A stretch of DNA of 10,974 bases from Candidatus Omnitrophota bacterium (GTDB taxonomy: Bacteria; Omnitrophota; 4484-213). Location: contig DAOWKH010000124.1 in the NCBI GenBank assembly GCA_030639955.1, positions 1-10,974 of the forward strand, given 5' to 3'. The notes under the pieces are model-generated. The model had not been told where the DNA came from. It worked only from the letters and a program-made list of their open reading frames with translations, and did not search any database. This document shows, in pieces, positions 1 through 7,101 of the stretch; position 1 is the stretch's first letter; each line of letters opens with the position of its first letter. A program made the position numbers and the translations under genes.

Positions 1-484
1 CTTCTATAAACCCCTGTTTATCTAAAAAGCTCCTTACCTGAAAACAAACTCTATACCGAAATGCAAGCATATCCTGCATCTGCGGATTTCTTAAATCCAG
101 ATAACGGTAGGTCAAGCGCAGTTCTTCATCAACTTCTTTATCTCCGAGCTCAAAAGGTAATGTCTCTGATTTGTTTAAAACCTCTAAATAAGAAACATTG
201 ATCTCTATCTCGCCTGTAGAAATCTTGGGATTTAATGTTCCTGGCGGCCTCTCTTGCATATCTCCTTTGACCAAAATTACATCCTCTGCTCTTAGGTAGT
301 TTGCTGATTGGTGAACAGAGGGATTTTTTTTAGAATTGAACACGAGCTGAGCAATCCCAGAGCTATCCCTTAGGTCAATGAAGATCAATTTCCCGTGGTC
401 TCGCCGACAATCTACCCAGCCGCACAAAACTACTTCCTCGCCGACATTACTTTTATTTAGTTGTCCGCAGTTGTGAGTACGCAT
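1..484 (-). CDS. aspS: Aspartyl-tRNA synthetase, N-terminal part (runs off left edge)
   Basis: This is a cytoplasmic class II aminoacyl-tRNA synthetase that charges tRNA-Asp (and in some lineages tRNA-Asn) with aspartate. About 161 codons are visible; the rest lies beyond position 1. The translation starts MRTHNCGQLNKSNVGEEV and continues with CGWVDCRRDHGKLIFIDLRD, the OB-fold anticodon-binding domain typical of bacterial AspRS. The family signature LRLTYRYLDLRNP follows, leading into the catalytic domain. The ATG at 482-484 is preceded by AAGGAGA (497-503), a good if slightly distant Shine-Dalgarno. The start lies inside the end of hisS, with a 32-nt overlap in another frame, so translational coupling is likely. 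Whether it is a discriminating or non-discriminating AspRS cannot be told from this part. Confidence 0.96.
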   Translation of the reverse strand, partial: MRTHNCGQLNKSNVGEEVVLCGWVDCRRDHGKLIFIDLRDSSGIAQLVFNSKKNPSVHQSANYLRAEDVILVKGDMQERPPGTLNPKISTGEIEINVSYLEVLNKSETLPFELGDKEVDEELRLTYRYLDLRNPQMQDMLAFRYRVCFQVRSFLDKQGFIE

Positions 485-1712
485 CTTCTAACTTTATCTC
501 CTTCTGCTCCTTCGTCTCCATATTTCTCAGAATAATTATCCCTTTTTTTAGCTCCTTTTCTCCCAGAAGAACAGCAAATTTTGCCCTCATTTTATTGGCA
601 ACTCTCATCTGCGCTTTTAAACTTTTATCCTGATAGTCAATCTCGCAGGCAATCCCCTTTTCTCTTAACCCTCGCATAATCTTATAACTTTCTCTATAAG
701 CCGCTTGCCCCAGAGCGGCAAAGAAAATAAACAGAGAACTGTTCTCCGTAACTAAAGTGCTCACTGCGGATACCCTCTCCATGCCTAAAGAAAACCCTAC
801 GGCGGGCTCTGGCTTCCCGCCCATCTGCTCAATCAGATTGTTGTATCTCCCGCCAGCGGCTAAGGCATTTTGGCTGCCTAAATCCGGATGAGTTATTTCA
901 AAAACAGTATCGGTGTAATAATCCAGACCGCGAACAATGCGTGGATTGATAACATAGTGATTTGAGTGAGGCGAAACCTCACTCAAAATCTCTTTCACCT
1001 CTGTAAAATGGAGGTTACACCTTTGGCAGAGGTGTTCAAGGATAGAGGGGGCCTTTTGAATAAGGAGCTGGCAATCTTGTTTCTTACAATCTAATATTCG
1101 TAGAATATTTGTCTTAAATCGGCGCTGACAATCAGGGCAAAGCAGTTCAATTCTGTCTTGAAAATATTGGCGTAGTGCGGCTTTATAATTGGGCTGGCAC
1201 TGCCGACAACCAATGTTGTTGAGTTCAATCTGATAATTACCTACCTTTGCTGCTCTTAAAATATCACTAACCAGGCAGATTACCTCGGCGTCCAAATAGG
1301 GGCTATTGCTACCGATAGCTTCTGCCCCTATTTGATAAAACTGCCGCCTTCTCCCTTTTTGCGGCCTCTCCTTGCGGAACATCGGACCTGAATAATAATA
1401 CTTTGCCAGCTCTCCTTTCTTATCAACACTGTGCTCAATGTACGCCCGGACAATGGAAGCAGTCTGCTCGGGACGCAGGCAGATTTCTCTCTCTTTGCCC
1501 TGCGAAAAGGAAAACATCTGCTTTTGAACGATATCCGTATCCCTGCCCACGCTCTGGCAAAACAAAAAACTCTCTTCTAATACAGGTGTTCTAATTTCAG
1601 AATAGCCATAGAGATGAAAAACCTCTCTCGCTTTTTCTTCAATCGCCTGCCACTTTCGGGTCTCTTCGGGCAGAATGTCCTTCATTCCGGGTAGAGATTT
1701 TATTTTGAGCAT
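453..1712 (-). CDS. hisS: Histidyl-tRNA synthetase
   Basis: This class II synthetase charges tRNA-His with histidine in the cytoplasm. Its 419 residues match the usual length of about 420. The N-terminus has PGMKDILPEE (residues 8-17). GRDTDIVQKQMF (57-67) belongs to the motif 1 region, and motif 2 contains MFRKERPQKGRRRQFYQIG (111-129). The histidine-specific loop RGLDYYTDTVFEI lies at 261-273 and motif 3, AAGGRYNNLIEQMGG, at 285-299, with GFSLGMER at 306-313. The insertion domain carries paired cysteines (CRQC 169-172, CPDC 192-195, C209/C214, CQRC 229-232), as in several other bacterial HisRS; zinc binding is possible but not shown. The C-terminal anticodon-binding domain covers about 325-419. 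The ATG at 1710-1712 has a purine-rich GGAAGGAAAAGG just upstream. The first 74 nt overlap the end of cimA. Confidence 0.97.
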   Translation of the reverse strand: MLKIKSLPGMKDILPEETRKWQAIEEKAREVFHLYGYSEIRTPVLEESFLFCQSVGRDTDIVQKQMFSFSQGKEREICLRPEQTASIVRAYIEHSVDKKGELAKYYYSGPMFRKERPQKGRRRQFYQIGAEAIGSNSPYLDAEVICLVSDILRAAKVGNYQIELNNIGCRQCQPNYKAALRQYFQDRIELLCPDCQRRFKTNILRILDCKKQDCQLLIQKAPSILEHLCQRCNLHFTEVKEILSEVSPHSNHYVINPRIVRGLDYYTDTVFEITHPDLGSQNALAAGGRYNNLIEQMGGKPEPAVGFSLGMERVSAVSTLVTENSSLFIFFAALGQAAYRESYKIMRGLREKGIACEIDYQDKSLKAQMRVANKMRAKFAVLLGEKELKKGIIILRNMETKEQKEIKLEDAYSQLRTTK

Positions 1713-3270
1713 CCTTTTCCTTCCACAACTTATATTCCATACTATCTCTTAACGCCTGCCAGCTTGCCTCAATGATGTTCTCAGAAACCCCCACGCTGCT
1801 CCAGGTATCTTTTTTGTCCTGGGATTGGATCAAAACGCGCACCTTAGCCGCTGTCCCCGCTTTAGCGTCCAACACCCGGACTTTAAAATCAGAGAGATGC
1901 ATCTCTGCTAAAACAGGATAAAAATCGGTTAGCGCCTTTCTCAAAGCCCTGTCTAAAGCATCTATCGGCCCATCTCCATCAGCAGTGCTGTGTTTTTTTG
2001 TCTCGTTAACCTTAATCTGGACGCTTGCCTTAGAGGTTATCTCTTTGTCCTTTTTTTCAATAACTATACGAAAACCTTCCAATTTAAAAAAGTCCTTATA
2101 CCGACCCAGGGCTTTATTCATCAATAGCTCAAAAGAGGATTCTGCGGCTTCAAACTGATAGCCCTGATTTTCTAAATTTTGCAAAAGTTCTAAAATCTTT
2201 TTTGTCTTGGGGTCTCCTTTGTTTATGTCAAGATTCAACTCCTTTGCTTTTAGCAGAATATTGCTCTTTCCGGAGAGTTCTGAAAGTAGAAACCGCCTCC
2301 GATTGCCCACTAAAACCGGGTTTATCTGTTCGTAACTTTTCGCATTCTTGACTACCCCGTCAATATGCACTCCGCCCTTGTGAGCAAAGGCACTTTTGCC
2401 TACAAAGGGTTGATTATTCCGGGGAATCATATTGGCAAGCTCGGCAATGTAATGAGCGGTTTCGCTAAGTTTTTTTAGATTTTCGTCCGAGATACAATCA
2501 ATGTTTAATTTTAATTTTAGATTGGGAATAATGAGGCAGAGGTCGGCATTGCCGCATCTTTCACCATAGCCATTAATCGTCCCTTGCACCTGTGTACATC
2601 CTTCTTCTACCGCCGCAATTGTATTGCTCACCGCCACCCCAGAATCATTATGGGTGTGAATACCGAGGGGAATTTTGATTCTTGATTTTACAAAAGAGAC
2701 AACCTCTTTCAAATAAGAGGTGAGTATCCCACCGTTGGTTTCGCAAAGAATAATGCAATCTGCTCCGGCATCCTGAGCGACAAGAAGTGTCTTCAAGGCG
2801 TAATTTCTGTTGGCGCGGAAGCCATCAAAAAAATGCTCGGCGTCATAAAATACCTTTTTATTCTGCTTCTTTAAATAATCCACCGAATCAAAAATCATAT
2901 GTAAATTCTCATCCAAATCCACCTTCAAAATATCGCTGACCTGGAAATCCCAGCTTTTACCGAAGACAGTAATTATCTCCGTTTCCGCCTTGAGCAAATG
3001 TCTAATGTTACTATCCTGCTCTGCTTTTTGCCTGGCCCGCCGCGTGCTGCCAAAGGCGGTGAGCTGAGCCTGCTTCAAAACAATTTTCTTTGCCTCTTTA
3101 AAAAAACGGGCATCTTTGGGATTAGAGCCCGGCCAGCCGCCTTCAATATAATGAATACCCAGAGCATCCAATTTCTGGATGATTCTGAGTTTATCCTCTA
3201 AAGAAAAAGAGACGCCTTCTCCCTGCGCTCCGTCTCTAAGAGTTGTATCATAAAGCTCGACCTCTTTCAT
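1639..3270 (-). CDS. cimA: (R)-citramalate synthase
   Basis: It condenses pyruvate with acetyl-CoA to citramalate, the first step of the threonine-independent route to 2-oxobutyrate and isoleucine. The 543-residue protein begins with ELYDTTLRDGAQGEGVSFS (5-23), followed by HYIEGGWPGSNPKD (40-53). This pattern is typical of the longer citramalate-synthase branch (TIGR00977 type) rather than 2-isopropylmalate synthase. HTHNDSG (205-211) and GYGERCGNADL (234-244) supply metal and catalytic residues of the TIM barrel. The C-terminal LeuA-type regulatory domain (about 385-520) contains DGDGPIDALDRAL (431-443) and is the usual site of end-product feedback. The ATG at 3268-3270 directly abuts the stop codon of the upstream aspartokinase ORF, whose last codons hold a GGGGAGA Shine-Dalgarno. 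The last 25 or so residues (KDAQNKISTRNEG and on) overlap hisS and look like a non-conserved tail. A homocitrate or isopropylmalate synthase role is less likely. Confidence 0.93.
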   Translation of the reverse strand: MKEVELYDTTLRDGAQGEGVSFSLEDKLRIIQKLDALGIHYIEGGWPGSNPKDARFFKEAKKIVLKQAQLTAFGSTRRARQKAEQDSNIRHLLKAETEIITVFGKSWDFQVSDILKVDLDENLHMIFDSVDYLKKQNKKVFYDAEHFFDGFRANRNYALKTLLVAQDAGADCIILCETNGGILTSYLKEVVSFVKSRIKIPLGIHTHNDSGVAVSNTIAAVEEGCTQVQGTINGYGERCGNADLCLIIPNLKLKLNIDCISDENLKKLSETAHYIAELANMIPRNNQPFVGKSAFAHKGGVHIDGVVKNAKSYEQINPVLVGNRRRFLLSELSGKSNILLKAKELNLDINKGDPKTKKILELLQNLENQGYQFEAAESSFELLMNKALGRYKDFFKLEGFRIVIEKKDKEITSKASVQIKVNETKKHSTADGDGPIDALDRALRKALTDFYPVLAEMHLSDFKVRVLDAKAGTAAKVRVLIQSQDKKDTWSSVGVSENIIEASWQALRDSMEYKLWKEKDAQNKISTRNEGHSARRDPKVAGD

Positions 3271-3755
<485 letters not shown>

Positions 3756-3771
<16 letters not shown>

Positions 3772-3798
3772 ATCAAAGTCCCCCTTCCTGGATTAAAA
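3756..3798 (-). other. Aspartokinase split junction with embedded ribosome binding site
   Basis: The minus strand reads CCAGGAAGGGGGACTTTGAT, then ATGGAAGAACACCTAA. In the catalytic frame this is P-G-R-G-T-L-I-W-K-N-T-stop; in the downstream frame translation starts at ATG with M-E-E-H-L. AGGAAGGGGG lies about 8 nt before the ATG, a very good ribosome binding site. The downstream frame is minus one relative to the upstream one. A single added base would fuse the two frames, for instance giving GTLI-MEEHLITAVA. No canonical X-XXY-YYZ slippery heptamer is in phase, although the GGGGG run is a place where indels or sequencing errors can arise. Confidence 0.8.
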
Positions 3799-4484
3799 CT
3801 TGAACCCACATAAATAGGGATATTATTCTTCCCGGCCATCTCTACCGCCCTCAGTTGTAAAATTTCAGCCCCTAAAGAGGAAAGCTCGAGCATTTCCTCA
3901 TATTCTATCTTCTCAAGCCGCTTTGCCCGGGGAACAATCTTGGGGTCAGCAGTATAGACCCCTTGCACATCGGTATAGACCTCGCACCTCTTTGCTTTTA
4001 AAGCCACGGCTAAGGCCACCGCGGTCAGATCTGAGCCCCCTCTTCCTAAAGTCGTTATTTCACTCTCAGAGGTTATTCCTTGGAAACCGGCAACTACTAC
4101 AATATTCCCATCTCTGAGAAGCTTGTTTATCCGCTGGGGATTGATAGCCAATATCCTCGCCTTGGTGTGCAGATTATCAGTGATTATCCCGCTCTGCAAG
4201 CCGGTAAGCGAGACTGCCTTCTTGCCTAAAGAGGAAATAGCCATTGCCAGCAGAGAGGAAGAGAGCTGCTCGCCGGTAGAAATGAGCATATCTAATTCTC
4301 GTTGCGGCGGTTGGGAAGAAATCTGGGAGGCCAAATTCAGCAACTCATCGGTAGTGTCCCCTAAGGCGGAAACTACTATCACCAAAGAATTATCCCTTTT
4401 AAAAGCAACAATCCTCTTGGCAAGGGCTTTAATCCTCTGGGGGGTCTTTAGAGAACTCCCACCATACTTCTGTATAATTAGCAT
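3756..4484 (-). CDS. lysC: Aspartokinase catalytic part, separate ORF
   Basis: It encodes the amino-acid-kinase domain of aspartate kinase, which phosphorylates aspartate as the first step to lysine, threonine and methionine. The 242 residues begin MLIIQKYGGSSLKT, with the ATP-binding K6-YGGSS. They continue with MLISTGEQLSSSLLA (67-80), GFQGITSESEITTLGRGGSD (133-152) and VYTDVQGVYTADPKIV (169-184), and end with IPIYVGSSFNPGRGTLI (222-238). The reading frame stops just after GTLI, where a normal protein of about 405 residues would enter its ACT domains; those are in the next ORF in another frame. The ATG at 4482-4484 gives the canonical N-terminus, but the upstream sequence is very AT-rich and shows no Shine-Dalgarno. 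All kinase motifs I could check are intact, so the domain may still be active; whether it is feedback-controlled depends on the partner ORF. Confidence 0.92.
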
Positions 4485-4530
4485 CTTAATAATTTTAATT
4501 GTTTTAATTAACGCTTAAGAACAGGCAATT

Positions 4531-4597
4531 AATTTTCAATTTTCAACTTCTAATTTCCAATCAATTTCCAAGTCTTTAATTTTCAATTGGAAATTAA
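4531..4597. repeat. Degenerate AT-rich 7-mer repeats with an internal inverted repeat
   Basis: AATTTTC occurs twice in tandem at 4531-4544, followed by variants AACTTCT and AATTTCC at 7-bp spacing, and by further AATTTCC and AATTTTC copies. AATTTCCAA (4563-4571) is a perfect inverted copy of TTGGAAATT (4587-4595), allowing a 9-bp hairpin. Confidence 0.7.
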
Positions 4598-4605
4598 TTA
4601 AATGC

Positions 4606-4638
4606 CCGTCCTCCGCAGTAGCCTGCTACGGAGGATGG
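4606..4638. other. GC-rich hairpin
   Basis: TCCTCCGCAG (4609-4618) pairs with CTACGGAGGA (4626-4635) across a 7-nt loop with one wobble pair, and CC/GG flanks extend the stem. On the minus strand it is followed by a GGGCATTTAATTAATTT stretch rather than a clean U run, so I do not call it a terminator. Confidence 0.65.
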
Positions 4639-4652
4639 AAAAACTCAATGAA

Positions 4653-4669
4653 TCCGCCAATTCGGCGGA
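4653..4669. other. GC-rich hairpin downstream of the PGM-like gene
   Basis: TCCGCC (4653-4658) and GGCGGA (4664-4669) form a short stem 14 nt after the stop codon on the minus strand. Downstream the strand reads TTCATTGAGTTTTTCC, so the only U run begins about nine nt after the stem. A weak attenuating or terminating role is possible but not supported strongly. Confidence 0.55.
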
Positions 4670-4682
4670 GGTAATTGAAAAT

Positions 4683-5873
4683 TTATCTTAAAAAGTATTC
4701 CATAAGTTTCCACCCTTGCTTAATTCGCAGTTTGCTTTTGCGGGCAGTGGCTTCGCTAAACAACTCTATTTCGTCAGGGCTAATCCCTTTTCCGCTGATA
4801 AGAAAAGGCACCATATCTGCACAATGTCTGCGCAACTCCAGAGGCGTAAAATGGTCAGGGAGGATTAACACCCGCCCGGAATTCGTCTTGAGATATTCCC
4901 TTGCCTTTCCTACGATAAAACGGTCAATCTCCTCAATCGCTTTGATCTTCTCTCTTAAGTCGCCGTTGTGCCCGGCTTCATCCGGGGCTTCAATATGCAC
5001 ATAAACAAAATCTCTATTCTGCAAGATAGCGATTGCTTCCTCTCCTTTCCTGGCATAATTAGTATCATAATAACCCGTCGCCCCTTCTACCTTGATCACC
5101 TCTAAACCGATTGTCTTACCAATCCCTTTAATTAAATCTACCGCTGAGATTACTGCCCCTCTAATACCAAATCTTTCCTCAAAACAAGGAAGCTCTAATC
5201 TTGCTCCTTGCCCCCAGAGCCAGATCATATTAGCTGGGTTCTCCCCTAAATCTATGCGCACGCTATTAATCTCTTCCTGGTTGAGAATAGAATATGACTT
5301 CTCGGTTAGGTCTCTTAAGAGTTCCGCTCCTTCACCCGCAGGAAGATTTTCCGAGAGCCGCTCGTTGATAATATTATGCGGCGGAATGGTTTTCAGAGTT
5401 AAAACTCTTTTGTCTCCTTTGATAATTAGCAGATGGCGATAGCTTACCCCAGGATAAAATCTGATAAATTCGTTTGCCAATTTCTCATTCAATTTTGAAA
5501 TCAGAATCTTTGCCTCGGCAGTAGAGATATGACCGGCGCTGTAATCAATCAATCTATCGCTATCTTCACTCGCAGTAATTAGATTGCATCTAAAGGCAAT
5601 CTCATCCTCGCCTAATTTTATTCCCAGATTGGTTGCTTCTAAAGGACCTCTGCCAGTATAATATCGGTGCGGGTCATAGCCGAGAATGGAGAGATTGGCC
5701 ACATCGCTGGCCGGCTCCATATTGCGCGGGATTGTGCGCGCCAATCCTGTTTCTCCTTGCTGGCACAACGCGTCCATATTAGGGGTCTTGGCTACATCTA
5801 ATGGCGTCTTCCCGAATAGCCCCTCGCAGGGATAATCAGCCATTCCATCAGGAATTATTACGATATACTTCAT
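4683..5873 (-). CDS. Archaeal-type phosphoglycerate-mutase-like protein, probable homoserine kinase
   Basis: The protein (396 residues) belongs to the alkaline-phosphatase-fold family of cofactor-independent phosphoglycerate mutases of the archaeal type (ApgM). Visible features are metal-binding PDGMAD (8-13), NMEPASDVANLSILGYDP (51-68) with the likely catalytic S56, YYTGRGPLEA (71-80), VHIEAPDEAGHNGD (292-305) and LPDHFTP (338-344) with RRHCADMVPF (348-357). The metal-ligand set looks complete. A branch of this family (TIGR02535) is described as proposed homoserine kinase because it occurs with threonine genes in genomes that lack thrB. The sequence style and the position fit: its ATG overlaps the thrC stop by four nt (ATGA), hom is just upstream and lysC downstream, and no GHMP-kinase thrB is present in the window. 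A true glycolytic phosphoglycerate mutase is the alternative. ATG at 5871-5873 gives the family-typical N-terminus. Confidence 0.85.
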   Translation of the reverse strand: MKYIVIIPDGMADYPCEGLFGKTPLDVAKTPNMDALCQQGETGLARTIPRNMEPASDVANLSILGYDPHRYYTGRGPLEATNLGIKLGEDEIAFRCNLITASEDSDRLIDYSAGHISTAEAKILISKLNEKLANEFIRFYPGVSYRHLLIIKGDKRVLTLKTIPPHNIINERLSENLPAGEGAELLRDLTEKSYSILNQEEINSVRIDLGENPANMIWLWGQGARLELPCFEERFGIRGAVISAVDLIKGIGKTIGLEVIKVEGATGYYDTNYARKGEEAIAILQNRDFVYVHIEAPDEAGHNGDLREKIKAIEEIDRFIVGKAREYLKTNSGRVLILPDHFTPLELRRHCADMVPFLISGKGISPDEIELFSEATARKSKLRIKQGWKLMEYFLR

Positions 5874-6937
5874 AATTTTATCTCCTTCACTACTGCTTCC
5901 ATACCTGCATCCACAACCTTTGGTTTTTCAATACTCTGAATTGCCCTATCCGGGTCTTTCAATCCATGTCCGGTGAGAATACAAACAATAATTTTTGATT
6001 TTTGATTTTTGATTTTTGATTTTTTAAAATACCCTCTTTCTGAAAGTTTTATCATTCCGGCTACGGAAGCGGCTGAAGCCGGCTCAACAAATATCCCTTC
6101 TTTCTCGGCCAATAATTTATAAGCCGCCAAAATCTGCCCATCGCTCACGCTCTCGATCAACCCACCCGATTCATCTCTTGCCTGTTCTGCCTCTTTCCAG
6201 CTTGCCGGATTGCCAATCCTGATTGCCGTAGCAATTGTCTGCGGCTCTTTAACCGGAAAACCCTGGACAATCGGCGCCGCTCCTTCGGCTTGAAAACCAA
6301 GCATCCGGGGTAAATCCTTAATCCTCTGCTTGGCTTTATATTCTTTATATCCCTTCCAATAGGCAGTGATATTACCAGCATTACCCACCGGGATTGCCTG
6401 ATAGCTGGGCGCCCTTTGTAAGGTGTCGCAGATTTCAAAAGCGGCAGTCTTCTGCCCTTCAATGCGATAGGGGTTTAGAGAATTTACCAGGGCAATCGGG
6501 TATTTGCGGGCAATCTCGCGGACAATATTTAAGGCGGCATCAAAATTCCCTCTGATTGCAATAACCTGAGCATTGTGAATTAGCGCCTGAGCCAACTTGC
6601 CCAAGGCAATTGCCCCTTCGGGAATAACTACCACACACTTAATTTTTGCCCGCGCGGCATAGGCGGCGGCTGAAGCCGAGGTATTGCCGGTAGAGGCACA
6701 GATTACTGCCTTATAGCCATCCTCAACTGCCTTGGAAACAGCTAAGGTCATTCCTCTATCTTTGAAAGAACCGCTGGGATTTACGCCCTCATATTTCAGA
6801 AAGGCAGGGATTCCGATAAACTTGCTTAAATAAGAAGCGGGAATTAACGGCGTATTCCCTTCGTTTAAGGTTATTATCGGCGTCTTCTCGCTAACCGGGA
6901 GAAAGTCCTTATAGCGATTAATTATTCCAGAGGACAT
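5870..6937 (-). CDS. thrC: Threonine synthase
   Basis: This PLP-dependent fold-type II enzyme converts O-phosphohomoserine to threonine. From the ATG at 6935-6937 the protein has 355 residues, normal for the shorter bacterial ThrC. It shows NEGNTPLI (25-32), NPSGSFKDRGMTLA (53-66) with the PLP lysine K59, ASTGNTSASAA (81-91), the phosphate-binding PVGNAGNITAYWKGY (183-197) and EPASAASVAG (285-294). The frame is open to 6976, but the extra 13 residues come from repeat sequence and do not resemble a ThrC N-terminus, so I prefer the internal ATG, although its Shine-Dalgarno is weak (AAAAGAAAT). Residues 305-316 (KKSKIKNQKSKI) come from a 7-bp tandem repeat placed before the strand IIVCILTGHGLKDPD. 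The stop overlaps the next gene by four nt, which points to coupled expression with the presumed producer of its substrate. Confidence 0.94.
   Translation of the reverse strand: MSSGIINRYKDFLPVSEKTPIITLNEGNTPLIPASYLSKFIGIPAFLKYEGVNPSGSFKDRGMTLAVSKAVEDGYKAVICASTGNTSASAAAYAARAKIKCVVVIPEGAIALGKLAQALIHNAQVIAIRGNFDAALNIVREIARKYPIALVNSLNPYRIEGQKTAAFEICDTLQRAPSYQAIPVGNAGNITAYWKGYKEYKAKQRIKDLPRMLGFQAEGAAPIVQGFPVKEPQTIATAIRIGNPASWKEAEQARDESGGLIESVSDGQILAAYKLLAEKEGIFVEPASAASVAGMIKLSERGYFKKSKIKNQKSKIIVCILTGHGLKDPDRAIQSIEKPKVVDAGMEAVVKEIKL
5990..6024. repeat. 7-bp tandem repeat inside thrC
   Basis: On the plus strand four perfect copies of GATTTTT (5997-6024) are preceded by one variant copy, AATTTTT (5990-5996). 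It encodes the basic stretch KKSKIKNQKSKI, which lies on a likely surface loop before a conserved C-terminal strand of threonine synthase. Confidence 0.93.
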
Positions 6938-6946
6938 ATTTCTTTT

Positions 6947-7066
6947 AAATCCCAATGACCAAACCCCAATGCCCAATCAAGCCCGAAACCCCAAACCCCA
7001 ATGTTGTGATTTCTTGTTTGGGATTTAAAACATTGGGATTTGATTGGTCATTGGTCATTAGGATTT
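6947..7066. repeat. Nested inverted repeat built from degenerate 7-mers
   Basis: AAATCCCAATGACCAA (6947-6962) pairs with TTGGTCATTAGGATTT (7051-7066) with one mismatch. CCAATCAA (6973-6980) pairs with TTGATTGG (7040-7047), and CCCAATGTT (6997-7005) pairs with AACATTGGG (7029-7037). The arms are in order, so the whole 120 nt can fold into one long interrupted stem. Tandem pieces such as ATTGGTC ATTGGTC and AAACCCC AAACCCC show a 7-bp period. Confidence 0.8.
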
Positions 7067-7074
7067 GGGATTTT

Positions 7075-7101
7075 CTGAACTTTGGCTTTGCCAAAGTTCA
7101 G
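7075..7101. other. Perfect 12-bp hairpin directly after the hom stop codon
   Basis: CTGAACTTTGGC (7075-7086) and GCCAAAGTTCAG (7090-7101) are exact inverted copies around a three-base loop. The stem begins at the base next to the hom stop (7102-7104). On the minus strand it is followed by AAAATCCC, not by a U run, so it is not a classical intrinsic terminator. A 3'-end protection or processing role for hom mRNA is possible. Confidence 0.75.

Larger units (their letters stand above)
4485..4682. other. Intergenic region between the PGM-like gene and lysC
   Basis: This 198-nt spacer is the largest gap between genes in the window. Next to the PGM-like stop it holds two GC-rich hairpins (4653-4669 and 4606-4638). 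Toward lysC it turns AT-rich, with degenerate AATTTTC/AATTTCC 7-mers (4531-4597). I found no convincing -35/-10 pair, lysine or threonine riboswitch or leader peptide. Hairpin positions suggest processing or partial termination between the two genes, but this is inference. Confidence 0.6.
6938..7101. other. Intergenic region between hom and thrC
   Basis: This 164-nt spacer is made almost wholly of repeats: a nested inverted repeat built from CCCAATG-like 7-mers (6947-7066) and a perfect hairpin (7075-7101). No promoter, leader peptide or T-box could be recognised. The thrC ribosome binding site lies at its left edge. Confidence 0.7.

Noticed and set aside
4485..4682. Lysine riboswitch or T-box ahead of lysC
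   Set aside because: I see no conserved core elements, only simple hairpins and AT-rich repeats.
6938..6976. Earlier start for thrC
   Set aside because: The added residues come from the 7-mer repeat region and do not match ThrC N-termini.
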